From the NCBI RefSeq assembly GCF_004117915.1, contig NZ_RSTD01000003.1:62001-126000 (forward strand): a DNA stretch of 64,000 bases, in the 5' to 3' direction. The translations under genes and the position numbers were made by a program. The first letter of the stretch is position 1. Every line of letters starts with the position of its first letter. Origin of the DNA: Companilactobacillus metriopterae (GTDB lineage Bacteria > Bacillota > Bacilli > Lactobacillales > Lactobacillaceae). The notes beneath the pieces were generated by a model. That model was not told where the DNA came from. It saw only the letters and a list, made by a program, of their open reading frames with translations, and ran no database searches. Below are positions 1 through 9,036 of the stretch, piece by piece.

Positions 1-898
1 CAGGAATCATTGCTGAGTCATCACCGATGAAGAATGCTTCGGGGTGATCTTCTAGATTAAGATAGCTAGTTGTCATCACACGATTTCTACGTGCATCAAA
101 TCCTGAATCCTTGATAACATCACTACCACTAACTCCGACAGTCCAAACAATTGAGTTGGCTTTGACTTCTTTAGTATCATCGCCCATTTGATATTCAACA
201 GAACCCTTATTGATTTTCTTGATATCGGCACCTGTAATAATATTGATACCATGATTTGTAAGATAGTTAACAGCATACTTAGCAAGTTCACTATCAAACA
301 TAGGTAGGATACTTGTGGCTTTTTCTAAACAAGTAACAGTTATATCAGGGACATTATATTTTGCTTTAAGAACTTGTGTAGAATCTACCAATTCACCAAG
401 CATTTCGATACCTGTAAAACCAGCACCACAAACAACGATGCTCAAATCTGCGGGATCATTTGATGTTTTGTAGTTAGAGATATTTTTTTCAATTGTATCG
501 TAAATTTTTTCAGCAGTTTTTACACTCTCAAGGATAAGAGCATTTTCACTTGCTCCCTCAAGACCGAAATCTTCAGATCTGAAGCCAAGAGCGACTACTA
601 CGTAATCGTAAGTCATGTCGTCGTGATCAGAGAAAGAAACTTTTTTGTTATCAACATCAATATTTGAAACAGTAGCTTTGATGAAGTTAACCTTTGATGG
701 TATAACATCAGTTATTTTGAAAGAAATTGCATCTGCTTTTCTTGTTCCAGCAGCTATTGTATGCAATCCTGTTTTTTCAACGTGAAGTTCTGAGTCATTT
801 ACTAAATCAATTTTTGTATCACTTGATGCGTGTTTAGCTAATTCGCGCGCTGTACGTAAACCACCGTAACCAGCACCTAAGATTAAAATGTGAGCCAT
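1..898 (-). CDS. ndh: Type II NADH dehydrogenase (NDH-2), partial
   Basis: The gene runs off the left edge; about 299 N-terminal residues are present. It starts at the ATG at 896-898 behind a GGAGG ribosome site. The N-terminus has the FAD/NAD dinucleotide motif GAGYGGL, a second Rossmann motif (CGAGFTGIE) lies mid-protein, and the late FAD motif IGDDSAMI sits at the edge. This is the layout of single-subunit, membrane-associated NADH:quinone oxidoreductases that pass electrons from NADH to menaquinone. The family fits the menA, polyprenyl synthase, menG and cydABDC genes of this window, which together give a short NADH-menaquinone-cytochrome bd chain. The C-terminal membrane-binding part is not visible, so a soluble NAD(P)/FAD oxidoreductase cannot be fully excluded. 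Confidence 0.85.
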   Translation of the reverse strand, partial: MAHILILGAGYGGLRTARELAKHASSDTKIDLVNDSELHVEKTGLHTIAAGTRKADAISFKITDVIPSKVNFIKATVSNIDVDNKKVSFSDHDDMTYDYVVVALGFRSEDFGLEGASENALILESVKTAEKIYDTIEKNISNYKTSNDPADLSIVVCGAGFTGIEMLGELVDSTQVLKAKYNVPDITVTCLEKATSILPMFDSELAKYAVNYLTNHGINIITGADIKKINKGSVEYQMGDDTKEVKANSIVWTVGVSGSDVIKDSGFDARRNRVMTTSYLNLEDHPEAFFIGDDSAMIP

Positions 899-983
899 AA
901 TTATTATCTTCCTCCAAGTATGATTAATTAAATATTTTCGTTATTATTCATTATATATCTTTGTTTTCACAAATGGTATTGAT

Positions 984-2135
984 TTACTCGATAACATCTC
1001 TAGAAATTGAGTTTTTTAAGAAAAATGGTGATAAAACAGTAATTAGGATGATACTTATAATAATTGCTGAGTAATATTCTTCTGATAAAAGACGTACTTC
1101 AAAGCCAATTTGTGCAATAATTAATGCCATTTCTCCACGGGAAATCATACCAGATCCAATGATATATGATTCTTTGTTACTGAATCCAGATATCCTTGCA
1201 CCCAAACCTGCTCCAAATAATTTTCCAACTATTCCAACGACAGTTAAGCTGACTATTAGCCAGAAATCTTTTAAGAAGTTTGAAAAATCGAGTGAGAGAC
1301 CAATACTTACAAAGAAAATTGGAATAAATATTGAATATCCAATTTTTTCAATATTATCTCCAATTTCATTGTCGTATTGATCAGATGCGGAAACAATTAT
1401 TCCTGCAGCAAATGCACCTAGAACAGCGTCCAAATGAACAGCATCTGCGAAGACCGCAAATATAAAACATATTATTAGAACTACAACTGTAGGTGCCTGA
1501 GGAGCATCGAGATATTTAACTAAGTTAAGTATTTCAGGAATAATCCATTTGTAACTGGCAATAGTTACCACAACAAACACTATCCATAGGCAAACTAATA
1601 GTGCCAAACTTTGCCAAGAAAAATCACCTGTTAATGTACCCGACATAATGCTTAAAATTGAGATTGCCAATATATCGTCAACAACAGCCGCACCAAGAAT
1701 AACAGTCCCTGATTTACTTTGTAAATAATTCAATCCCTTTAAAACTTCGACAGAGATTGAGACGGAAGTCGCAGCAAATATAACCGCAATAAACGTACTC
1801 TCACGTAATTCAATGCCAAAGGCAATAGAAGTTACAAAGGTTAATATCATTGGTATAACAACACCAAAGACTGCAACGTTAAAACTTGGTGCAAAGTGTT
1901 TCCTTAGTAGTTTGAAGTCACTCTCTAAACCAGCAATGAACATTAATAAAATTACGCCAATTTCTGCGAATAATTCTAAAGAATGTGTCGGTTTTACAAT
2001 ATCTAGTACTCCTTTACCAAGGATAACACCTAAGAGAAGTTGTCCAATAACACTGGGTATATTGATTCGATTGAATACAGTACTAACTACAATGCTTAAA
2101 AAAAGGATTAGCGTCAGTATTTTTATAAATTCCAT
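984..2135 (-). CDS. CPA2-family cation:proton antiporter
   Basis: This 383-residue polytopic membrane protein has about twelve hydrophobic segments. It belongs to the monovalent cation:proton antiporter-2 family (KefB/GerN/NapA type). The sequence GAAVVDDILAISIL carries the paired aspartates typical of Na+/H+ exchanging members. There is no C-terminal TrkA-N domain, so it is a short antiporter and not a full KefB/C channel. Its ATG lies two bases after the stop of the upstream tetR gene and the GAGGAG ribosome site overlaps that stop, so the two genes are translated from one message. The ion is not determinable; Na+ or K+ exchange for protons is inferred from the family. Confidence 0.82.
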   Translation of the reverse strand: MEFIKILTLILFLSIVVSTVFNRINIPSVIGQLLLGVILGKGVLDIVKPTHSLELFAEIGVILLMFIAGLESDFKLLRKHFAPSFNVAVFGVVIPMILTFVTSIAFGIELRESTFIAVIFAATSVSISVEVLKGLNYLQSKSGTVILGAAVVDDILAISILSIMSGTLTGDFSWQSLALLVCLWIVFVVVTIASYKWIIPEILNLVKYLDAPQAPTVVVLIICFIFAVFADAVHLDAVLGAFAAGIIVSASDQYDNEIGDNIEKIGYSIFIPIFFVSIGLSLDFSNFLKDFWLIVSLTVVGIVGKLFGAGLGARISGFSNKESYIIGSGMISRGEMALIIAQIGFEVRLLSEEYYSAIIISIILITVLSPFFLKNSISRDVIE

Positions 2136-2137
2136 AT

Positions 2138-2734
2138 CTACTCCTCATTTTTTATTTTTACTCCATTTATGAAGATTTCAACCATAGTTTTTAAGTTAGC
2201 TATGTTATGTCGTCTGCTTTCTTCATCGTACTCTATATATGGTAACAACATTGTTAAATAAGTTCCAACTTGAACTGGCAAAGCAATGTCTTTTCTGAGA
2301 ACTTCTTTGTTAGATTGGAATATATTATATAGAACCTTATAGTATCCGCCGCCCCAGTTTTGGCTGATGTTTTTCTTTTCTTCATCAGTAAAAAAAGTTT
2401 CAATATCATGGCGCATTAAGAAATAGTTTATTTTAAAGTTTTCAATCATGAATGTTGAAATTTTTAGAAGCAATTCACTGAAGGGGTCATCTTTGTTTTC
2501 GTTGTAGTATTTTAATAAGTTATTACCAAATTCACCCATGGAAAAATCTATGGATTCAGCGTATAAAACTTTCTTATTTTTAAAATAATGATACATATTA
2601 GGTTGAGTAATACCTAATTCTTGGGCTATTTGCCTAGTAGAAGTTGCCTGAAATCCCTTGGTGAAGAAACTTTCGGTAGCTACTTCTAAAATGTTATTTT
2701 TTGTCTTTTCGGCTTGTAATTCACGAGAATTCAA
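2138..2734 (-). CDS. TetR/AcrR-family transcriptional regulator
   Basis: This 198-residue protein has an N-terminal TetR helix-turn-helix (about residues 10-56, with STRQIAQELGITQPNMYHYF as recognition segment) and a helical C-terminal ligand domain without close relatives that I recognise. It is the first gene of a two-gene unit with the antiporter at 984-2135, the usual layout for a repressor controlling its own transporter. A perfect 14-bp palindrome 61 bases upstream of the start is a candidate operator. The inducer is unknown. Confidence 0.85.
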   Translation of the reverse strand: MNSRELQAEKTKNNILEVATESFFTKGFQATSTRQIAQELGITQPNMYHYFKNKKVLYAESIDFSMGEFGNNLLKYYNENKDDPFSELLLKISTFMIENFKINYFLMRHDIETFFTDEEKKNISQNWGGGYYKVLYNIFQSNKEVLRKDIALPVQVGTYLTMLLPYIEYDEESRRHNIANLKTMVEIFINGVKIKNEE

Positions 2735-2794
2735 AATAAAATCTCCCCTCTTATCTAGGTATTATTATAACTTATTGAAAAACAAATAGTATAA

Positions 2795-2808
2795 TTATCA
2801 GCTGATAA
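2795..2808. promoter_or_regulatory. 14-bp perfect palindrome, candidate TetR operator
   Basis: TTATCAGCTGATAA is a perfect palindrome lying upstream of the divergent-free tetR/antiporter unit and next to a TATAAT box on the minus strand (about 30 bases nearer the gene). Position and symmetry suit autoregulation by the TetR protein. The assignment is inference from position only. Confidence 0.45.
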
Positions 2809-2810
2809 AT

Positions 2811-2846
2811 AAAAACCTCTTTACTTTAATTTAAAGTAAAGAGGTT
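2811..2846 (-). terminator. Intrinsic terminator of the glycosyltransferase gene
   Basis: A 14-15 bp stem built from AACCTCTTTACTTTA and its complement is followed by a T-rich run on both strands. On the minus strand it overlaps the stop codon of the gene at 2845-3777 and ends in TTTTTATTT, so it terminates that gene before the tetR promoter. Confidence 0.85.
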
Positions 2847-3777
2847 ATTTTTTTTCTTTAACGATGTAGATAGGGCGTTTTTTAACTTCTAGGAATATTT
2901 TACCGATGTATTCACCTAGAATACCGATACATATTAGCTGAATACCACCAACTAAAAGAATTATCGAAACAATCGAAGACCAACCATCCACACTGCTCAT
3001 AGGATAGATTAACTTTCTAACAACAATAGCAATCATAGCTACAATTGATATCAAAGAGAAGATGGATCCTAGCCATGTTGCTAGAGATAGAGGTCTTTCT
3101 GTGAAGTCAATAATTCCAGAAATAGCATATTTAGTTAGTTTCCAAAAATTCCAACTTGTTGATCCAGCAGACCTTTCACGATTGTTGTAAGGGATGTATT
3201 TTGTGTTGAAACCAACCCAACTGAAAATTCCCTTAGAAAAACGATTATATTCTGTCATTGATAATACTGCATTAACCATTTGTCTGGTCATTAGACGATA
3301 GTCACGAGCGCCAGGGATTATTTTAGTTTGAGACATTTTGTTGATCAAACCATAAAATGCATTTGAACAGACAGATATAATTACATTTTCTCCCTTTCGG
3401 TCCATTCTAGCTGTACCAACACAATCGTATTCATGCTCTTCCAAAATATCGAACATTTCTGGCAAGGTTTCAGGAGGATCCTGAAGATCAACATCCATTA
3501 CAGCAACGTAATCACCAGTTGCTTCTTTTAGACCAGCATATATTGCAGCTTCTTTACCAAAATTTCTTGAAAAAGATACAAAATGAACATCTTCTGGATG
3601 TTCATTTTGTAGTTCTCTTAAGATAGGGTAGGTGCGATCCTTCGATCCATCATCTATGAACCAATATTCAATTTTGAATTTATCAATAGTGCTCATCAAT
3701 TTTGTCATTGTATCGTAGTAAATTTGAATTGTTTCTTCTTCGTTAAAACAAGGGACAATTATTGATATTTTCTTCAT
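2845..3777 (-). CDS. Membrane-anchored family 2 glycosyltransferase (GtrB/DPM1-like)
   Basis: This 310-residue enzyme starts at the ATG at 3775-3777, preceded by TGAGGA. A GT-A domain occupies about residues 1-230, beginning SIIVPCFNEEETI and carrying DVDLQDPPE, the metal/nucleotide-binding DxD region. Two C-terminal membrane segments follow. Family members load a sugar from a nucleotide donor onto undecaprenyl phosphate at the inner face of the membrane; the lipid-linked sugar is flipped, often by a GtrA protein, and used to decorate wall polymers. A GtrA homologue is present at 40885-41313. The nearest neighbour upstream is the coiled-coil protein at 3821-5725, probably in the same operon (43 bases apart). 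Donor and acceptor are unknown. Confidence 0.85.
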   Translation of the reverse strand: MKKISIIVPCFNEEETIQIYYDTMTKLMSTIDKFKIEYWFIDDGSKDRTYPILRELQNEHPEDVHFVSFSRNFGKEAAIYAGLKEATGDYVAVMDVDLQDPPETLPEMFDILEEHEYDCVGTARMDRKGENVIISVCSNAFYGLINKMSQTKIIPGARDYRLMTRQMVNAVLSMTEYNRFSKGIFSWVGFNTKYIPYNNRERSAGSTSWNFWKLTKYAISGIIDFTERPLSLATWLGSIFSLISIVAMIAIVVRKLIYPMSSVDGWSSIVSIILLVGGIQLICIGILGEYIGKIFLEVKKRPIYIVKEKK

Positions 3778-3820
3778 ATTTTTCCTCAAATATAAAAATA
3801 CTCCATAACAGAGTGCTTAT

Positions 3821-5725
3821 TTAAATTATTTCTAGTTTATCAGGTAACAGATCACTATTATTTAGATTTTCTTCAATCAAACTAACTGTTATATCGTGCT
3901 TGATACTTTGCTCGATTTTCTTCAAATCAGTAGTGTTTTCAACAAGTATATCAGTTATATACTTTTTATCATTAAGTAATTTATTTAAGACACCAATATC
4001 ATCATTTACATTTTTAACGATAACAATAATATTCTCATTATTTAGTTGGAAATTACTATTAATAACTTCAAACATTAGATCACCAAATGTTGTTACAAAT
4101 GTAGTGTCTTCGATGAATTCCACAGTTTCTAGCCACCAAGCTATAAGGCTTTCTTTGTTTTCAAATGCTTCTTTAACTTCATCATTTCCATCAAAAACTT
4201 GGAATAGTGAAATATTTCCATCGTTATAAATTTCAGCTAAGGCTTTTTGACCATCCATTTTGTAATAATTTTGTTCTTTGATTTTTCCATTATTATAGAT
4301 GATTTCTGAAGATAAAATGCCTGCCATATTATATAAACTAGTCTTAATTAGAGTGTTTTCACGGAATTCTTTCAATTCTTGAATAATGCCGTTTTTGTAT
4401 GTAGCTTCCATGATTAAGCTATTTGTAGCATCATAAACAAGCTCACGATTGTCTTCTGTTGTAACTGTCCAATCGTCATGAACTTCTAAAATAAAGTTTT
4501 TGGCTGCTACTACGTCAACACTCTGTAAATCTGCGTACATGTTAAGAATTATAGGCTTGGGTAGATTTGAATTATCCATGCTTTGGCTAATTTTCTCAAC
4601 AATATGTCTATTATAGCTTGTTGTTACTGAAACAGCAGATTTATTTGTCTGACCTTCAATAAATTTGATAGTTCTGATATGTTGATCAAAATCATCTTTT
4701 TCAGAAATAGAATCAGCAAAAAGGAAGTAATTTTTACTTGAATTAATATCTATATCTCTAATTAGATGTCTAGTGTTAAATGTATCTTTAATATATTCAG
4801 CGACCGTATCAATTTTAGAGTCAACTTTTTCAATTTCACTAGAAATTTTTTCGGTTTCCTTTTCTAAATTGCTGATATTACCCTGATAGTGGGCAATATC
4901 TGAAGCACGAGAGGCTTTATTTTTTTCAAAATTGTTTTGCATAATGGTAACTTTGTTTTCCAAGTCACCAACATTTTTAGCTTGGGCAGTAAGTTCTTTA
5001 GAAACTTCTTCCAAATTTTGATTAAGTTGTGTTAGATTTTTTGATTTTTCATCAATCGATTTTTGTATATCTTTTCTAGCTTTATAAATAGTATCGATAG
5101 AATTTTTCTGTTCTTCCATTAATTCCATCAATTTTTGTAAGTTTGCTTCTTCTTTAATTGAAGAAGAGAGATTCAATTCGTCTTGTTGATTTTGAGCTAA
5201 ATTTTGATGTAGTTCAGAAAGTTCTACTTCAGCTTTCGAGATTGCAATTGATGCTTCATGTTGTTGGTCTTTTAGTTCAAATAGCCTTGCAGCAGCGTAT
5301 TCTTGATTTTTCTTTTCAAGATCAATTTTTTCTTGATGTTCTTCTTCACTGTAATTTTCTAATTCATCTAGATATTCTTGATCTTTCTTGGTATCTTTTT
5401 TTAAACGTTTTAGGTAACTTTCAAAAGTTTCTTTTTGTTCTACAAGTTTATCGTACTCACTAAATAAATTACTCTTTAAATCTTTCTTTAGGGAACTGTA
5501 TTCTTGAGCAAGAGATCCCATTTTTTGAGTAATATTCATACGTTGTTCTTCAAGTGTAGAACCAGCAATTTTTTCTGGCTCAGCTTCTTGAGTTGTGTCA
5601 TTTTTAACTTCGTTATCAGTTGTTTTGGCAGTAACATCTGAGTTAGTTGCTGTCTCTTTTTCTTTTGTAGGAGAAGTTTCCTCATCCTCTAAATCATAAT
5701 TTAGAAAGCGATTAAATAATTTCAC
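3821..5725 (-). CDS. Large coiled-coil protein of unknown function
   Basis: I do not recognise this 634-residue protein. The start is taken at the GTG at 5723-5725, because TTGGAGG lies at correct spacing before it; an upstream in-frame ATG has no ribosome site. After a short basic/aromatic N-terminus (KLFNRFLNYDL) comes an acidic Thr/Glu-rich linker and then about 280 residues of near-continuous coiled coil rich in Glu, Lys, Gln and Leu. The C-terminal half is globular, with repeated beta-strand-like segments (YKNGIIQELKEF, YNNGKIKEQNYY) that recall the extension of TagE/GtfA-type glycosyltransferases, but no catalytic motif is visible. There is no signal peptide. The neighbouring glycosyltransferase suggests a cell-envelope role; this is inference. 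Confidence 0.75.
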   Translation of the reverse strand: MKLFNRFLNYDLEDEETSPTKEKETATNSDVTAKTTDNEVKNDTTQEAEPEKIAGSTLEEQRMNITQKMGSLAQEYSSLKKDLKSNLFSEYDKLVEQKETFESYLKRLKKDTKKDQEYLDELENYSEEEHQEKIDLEKKNQEYAAARLFELKDQQHEASIAISKAEVELSELHQNLAQNQQDELNLSSSIKEEANLQKLMELMEEQKNSIDTIYKARKDIQKSIDEKSKNLTQLNQNLEEVSKELTAQAKNVGDLENKVTIMQNNFEKNKASRASDIAHYQGNISNLEKETEKISSEIEKVDSKIDTVAEYIKDTFNTRHLIRDIDINSSKNYFLFADSISEKDDFDQHIRTIKFIEGQTNKSAVSVTTSYNRHIVEKISQSMDNSNLPKPIILNMYADLQSVDVVAAKNFILEVHDDWTVTTEDNRELVYDATNSLIMEATYKNGIIQELKEFRENTLIKTSLYNMAGILSSEIIYNNGKIKEQNYYKMDGQKALAEIYNDGNISLFQVFDGNDEVKEAFENKESLIAWWLETVEFIEDTTFVTTFGDLMFEVINSNFQLNNENIIVIVKNVNDDIGVLNKLLNDKKYITDILVENTTDLKKIEQSIKHDITVSLIEENLNNSDLLPDKLEII

Positions 5726-5763
5726 TAATAATTCCTCCAACAAACGTTTATAATAGTTACTAA

Positions 5764-5805
5764 AGAGTAGCATTTTTTTAAAATAGTGTCAAAATCATGT
5801 TGACA
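5764..5805. promoter_or_regulatory. Back-to-back promoters with mirrored TTGACA boxes
   Basis: On the minus strand TTGACA (5787-5792) is followed after 17 bases by TACTCT (5764-5769), a good promoter for the coiled-coil gene. On the plus strand TTGACA (5800-5805) faces acetate kinase, with a weak -10 region (TTGCTAT) about 18 bases downstream. The two -35 hexamers form an inverted repeat separated by seven bases, so polymerase binding on the two sides should interfere. Confidence 0.55.
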
Positions 5806-5857
5806 TATCAATGTTTTAATGAATTGCTATAGATTAAGTAAAGGGAGAAGTTCAGAT

Positions 5858-7042
5858 ATGAAAGTAATGGTTATTAATGCAGGTAGCTCAACATTAAAAT
5901 GGAAATTGTTTGCTATGCCTGAAAAGGAAGTTCAAGCATCGGGTATGATTGATCGTATGGGCTTTGAAACTTCAACTTTTAGTTTCAAATATAATGGCAA
6001 AAAAGTTACTCACGAAGAAAAAATTGAGTCAAATAAAGCTGCTATTCAATCAATTCTTGATGATTTGATTGAAGTTGGTTTAATTAAAAAATATGATGAT
6101 ATTTCTGCCTTTGGTCACCGTGTTGTTGCCGGTGGTGAAGACTTTAAGAAATCTACAGTTATTACTAAAGATAACATTGATCGAGTTTTTGAACTCGCTG
6201 AATATGCACCTTTGCATAACAAAGGTGAAGCAACATTTATTCAATTGTTCGAAGAACTTGTACCAAGTGCTACACAAGTAGCGGTCTTCGATACATCATA
6301 CTTTACTGATATTCCAGAAGTTAACTACTTGTACAGTTTAAAATATGAATACTATGAAAAATATAAGATTCGTAGATATGGTGCACACGGAACTAGCCAC
6401 CGTTATATAACAAGAAGATTGAATGAAATCCTTGGTGGACTAGAAGACAAGAATGTCATTATTTTACATTTAGGAAGTGGTGCTTCTATAAGTGCAATCC
6501 AAAATGGAAAACCAGTTGATATTTCAATGGGATTCACCCCATTAGCAGGAATTACTATGAGTAGTAGAACTGGTGATATTGATGCGTCAATTATTCCTTA
6601 CCTAATGGAAAAATTGAATATAACTGATGTAAATGAGATAATCACTAAGTTCAATAAAGAGTCTGGTTTGTTAGGGATTTCAGGTATATCACCAGATATG
6701 CGTGATATTCGTGAACAAGAAGACACTAACCCTCGAGCTAAATTAGCAATCGATGTTTATGTAAATAGAATTGTTAAATATATTGGTTCATACGCTGCAG
6801 AAATGGGCGGATTAGACGCAATTGCATTTACCGCAGGTGTTGGAGAAAATTCACCAGAAACTCGTGGAAAGATTTTAGATAATCTACAACTTTTCGGAAT
6901 TAAAGAAGATCATGATCTTAATTATGGTGAAGGAGACAACCGATTAATTACAACAGATGATTCTAAAGTTGCTGCATACGTAATTCCAACAGATGAAGAA
7001 TTAATGATTGCTCATGATACATATACAATCGTTAATGGTTAA
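5858..7042 (+). CDS. ackA: Acetate kinase
   Basis: This 394-residue cytoplasmic enzyme makes ATP from acetyl phosphate and ADP, releasing acetate. The start is the ATG at 5858 behind AAGGGAG; an upstream in-frame ATG lacks a ribosome site. Family signatures are complete: VINAGSSTLKWKLF near the N-terminus, the HLGSGAS phosphate-binding loop, the SMGFTPLAGITMSSRTGDID block and the ACKA signature FTAGVGENSPETR. The length is standard. It is monocistronic, divergent from the coiled-coil gene, and converges on menA with the two stop codons overlapping. Confidence 0.96.
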   Translation: MKVMVINAGSSTLKWKLFAMPEKEVQASGMIDRMGFETSTFSFKYNGKKVTHEEKIESNKAAIQSILDDLIEVGLIKKYDDISAFGHRVVAGGEDFKKSTVITKDNIDRVFELAEYAPLHNKGEATFIQLFEELVPSATQVAVFDTSYFTDIPEVNYLYSLKYEYYEKYKIRRYGAHGTSHRYITRRLNEILGGLEDKNVIILHLGSGASISAIQNGKPVDISMGFTPLAGITMSSRTGDIDASIIPYLMEKLNITDVNEIITKFNKESGLLGISGISPDMRDIREQEDTNPRAKLAIDVYVNRIVKYIGSYAAEMGGLDAIAFTAGVGENSPETRGKILDNLQLFGIKEDHDLNYGEGDNRLITTDDSKVAAYVIPTDEELMIAHDTYTIVNG

Positions 7043-7953
7043 AAATTAAATATAACGCCTAAAAAGAAGGTCAAAACTTGTACTAGAGTTATTAAAAATA
7101 AACTCTTAATTGCAAGTGGAAAGGTCTTCTTTTTTATTGGATTTTTATTAAATTGCAGAGTGTTTTTAAAAACTATTGGTGTGATTAATAATGTTAGAAG
7201 CATCATTTTTGGAAGAAGTCCTAGTATCACAGAACAAATAAGCGCAATAAATCCTATTACGTAAAATGAGCTAAACATAAATTTGGCATTGTTTACACCT
7301 AAATAGTAAACAATCGTTTTTCTACCTAATTCAACATCTTCTTCTGCATCAGCGATATTGTTTGCCAAAAGAAGGTTGGAAATGGCAAAAACTGTCAATA
7401 GTGATGAAAGTAGAACATCTCCATAAAATTTACTGTTGAAGGTGATTGTACCAACATTATAAACATTGATATATATGGCAATTAGGTAGATAACAAATCC
7501 CATTGTTATACCTGAGAAAAATTCTCCAAAAGGTCCACGATTGATTGGGAAAGGTCCACCTGCATAGAAAAATCCGACGGCAAACGAAAATAAACCTAGA
7601 TAAAGTATAATTAATCCAACTTTATATACTATAAAAAGGCCCAGGATTGCTGCTGTTGCAGTAAAAATGAAGTCGATCCATCCTACTAGGTGAATATTTA
7701 AATTGTTTTTTCCAATGACGTTAGTATTCTTTTGAAAATCTTTTGCATGGCTTGCATTCTTGTAATCAAAATAATTATCATTAATATCTACCGCCATGTT
7801 GAATAATAGCATGGCAATAAAGAAAATAAATAAGTATAATAGATTTAATGAATGCCAATGGTAATAGGAATATAATGTTCCCATTATAAATGGAAAAATA
7901 CTGGCTGTTTTTGCTTTAATTTCGACAAGTTCGAAAAATACAGATGGTTTCAA
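7039..7953 (-). CDS. menA: 1,4-dihydroxy-2-naphthoate polyprenyltransferase
   Basis: This 304-residue UbiA-superfamily integral membrane protein attaches the polyprenyl tail to 1,4-dihydroxy-2-naphthoate to make demethylmenaquinone. The first Asp-rich motif NMAVDINDNYFDY and a second polar loop (NNIADAEEDVELGRKT) are visible between eight or nine hydrophobic segments. The start is a TTG at 7951-7953; an in-frame stop lies immediately upstream, so no earlier start exists. The divergent neighbour is the polyprenyl diphosphate synthase that would make its side-chain substrate, and menG at 48152 methylates the product. I see no genes making the naphthoate nucleus here, so the precursor may be scavenged. 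Its stop overlaps the ackA stop. Confidence 0.92.
   Translation of the reverse strand: MKPSVFFELVEIKAKTASIFPFIMGTLYSYYHWHSLNLLYLFIFFIAMLLFNMAVDINDNYFDYKNASHAKDFQKNTNVIGKNNLNIHLVGWIDFIFTATAAILGLFIVYKVGLIILYLGLFSFAVGFFYAGGPFPINRGPFGEFFSGITMGFVIYLIAIYINVYNVGTITFNSKFYGDVLLSSLLTVFAISNLLLANNIADAEEDVELGRKTIVYYLGVNNAKFMFSSFYVIGFIALICSVILGLLPKMMLLTLLITPIVFKNTLQFNKNPIKKKTFPLAIKSLFLITLVQVLTFFLGVIFNF
7061..7136 (+). terminator. Possible ackA terminator inside menA
   Basis: An outer stem AAAAAGAAG/CTTCTTTTT encloses an inner ACTAGAGTT/AACTCT hairpin and ends in a run of T, just after the ackA stop. It lies in the menA coding region on the other strand. The large loop makes it an imperfect terminator. Confidence 0.3.
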
Positions 7954-8035
7954 TTAACTCAGTCCTTTTTGTTTGATAAACTATATTATATTATTTTAAA
8001 ACTGTATATGTACAGTCGTTTAGTGGGGAATTTAA

Positions 8036-9007
8036 ATGGCAAATGAAATTTGGAAAGATTATCCAAAAATTGCGGAAAAATTAGATAACACAACTTCATA
8101 TATTCATAATCAAATAAGAATTTCTAATCCTGAAATTACAAAGATGATTATAGATTTAACTTCTGGTGGAAAGATGCTCCGTCCAGCATTCTTTATGCTG
8201 TTCACAAATTTTGGACCTGAAAAAGTATCTAACGAGCAGTTAGTACCTTTGTCTGCATCATTTGAGCTATTGCATGTTGCCACATTAATTCATGATGATG
8301 TCATTGATGATTCGCCAGTTCGTCGTAGTCGACCAACTATTCACACTAGATATGGTAAGCGTAACGCTATATATGCAGGTGACTACTTATTTACCTTGTA
8401 CTTTGAGAGTATTTCTAAATACTTACCTTCAAAGCTAGATATTCTTAGTAATTCTCTTAGTATGAAGAAAATTCTAATTGGTGAACTAGACCAACTACTA
8501 ATTAATAATAACATTAATGCAACACCTAAAATGTATTTCAAAGAAGTTGCCGGTAAAACTGCCGAATTATTTAGTTTGAGTACCAAGATGGGTGCGGTTG
8601 TATCTGGCGGTGATGATAAATTGGTTAATTTATCTAAAAATATTGGACATGATATAGGAATGGCATTTCAAGTTATAGATGATGTTTTAGATTTTGGAGA
8701 TGAAAGTAGCACAGGAAAGCCAAACTACGAAGATCTGCGTAATGGTGTTTATTCTTTACCTTATATAATTGGATTTAATGAAAAGAATCAGAAATTAATA
8801 GAATTATTATCCAATGAAAGTCTGACGGAAGAGCAAATTAATCAGGCAGCCAAGATAGTAGTTGAAAGTGGATATTTGAACAAAGCTAAGGATATTGCTA
8901 AGACTTTCACTTCACATGCTGAAAGACGTATCAAAAAATTACCGAGATCTAGTTATCGTAAACAATTAGAAAAAATAGTAAAAAAATTATTAGATCGAAT
9001 AGATTAA
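8036..9007 (+). CDS. Polyprenyl diphosphate synthase (heptaprenyl/nonaprenyl type, large subunit)
   Basis: This 323-residue trans-isoprenyl diphosphate synthase elongates farnesyl-type allylic diphosphates with isopentenyl diphosphate to make the menaquinone side chain. Both Asp-rich motifs are intact: LIHDDVIDDSPVRR (first) and FQVIDDVLDF (second), and the GGKMLRPAF segment for diphosphate binding is present. It starts with ATG behind GTGGGGAA and is divergent from menA, its pathway partner. Chain length cannot be read reliably from the sequence; no separate small subunit gene (HepS-like) is in the window. Confidence 0.9.
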   Translation: MANEIWKDYPKIAEKLDNTTSYIHNQIRISNPEITKMIIDLTSGGKMLRPAFFMLFTNFGPEKVSNEQLVPLSASFELLHVATLIHDDVIDDSPVRRSRPTIHTRYGKRNAIYAGDYLFTLYFESISKYLPSKLDILSNSLSMKKILIGELDQLLINNNINATPKMYFKEVAGKTAELFSLSTKMGAVVSGGDDKLVNLSKNIGHDIGMAFQVIDDVLDFGDESSTGKPNYEDLRNGVYSLPYIIGFNEKNQKLIELLSNESLTEEQINQAAKIVVESGYLNKAKDIAKTFTSHAERRIKKLPRSSYRKQLEKIVKKLLDRID

Positions 9008-9008
9008 A

Positions 9009-9036
9009 AAAACCTACCCAAAGGGTAGGTTTTTTA
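9009..9036. terminator. Bidirectional terminator between polyprenyl synthase and cydC
   Basis: AACCTACCC and GGGTAGGTT form a nine-base stem with a three-base loop; A runs on one side and T runs on the other give a U tract on both strands. It closes the convergent plus-strand synthase gene and the minus-strand cyd operon. Confidence 0.92.

Noticed and set aside
899-983. TTTGTGAAAACAAAG before ndh as a Rex-like site
   Set aside because: Only a half site is recognisable, and the second TTCACAA half is missing.
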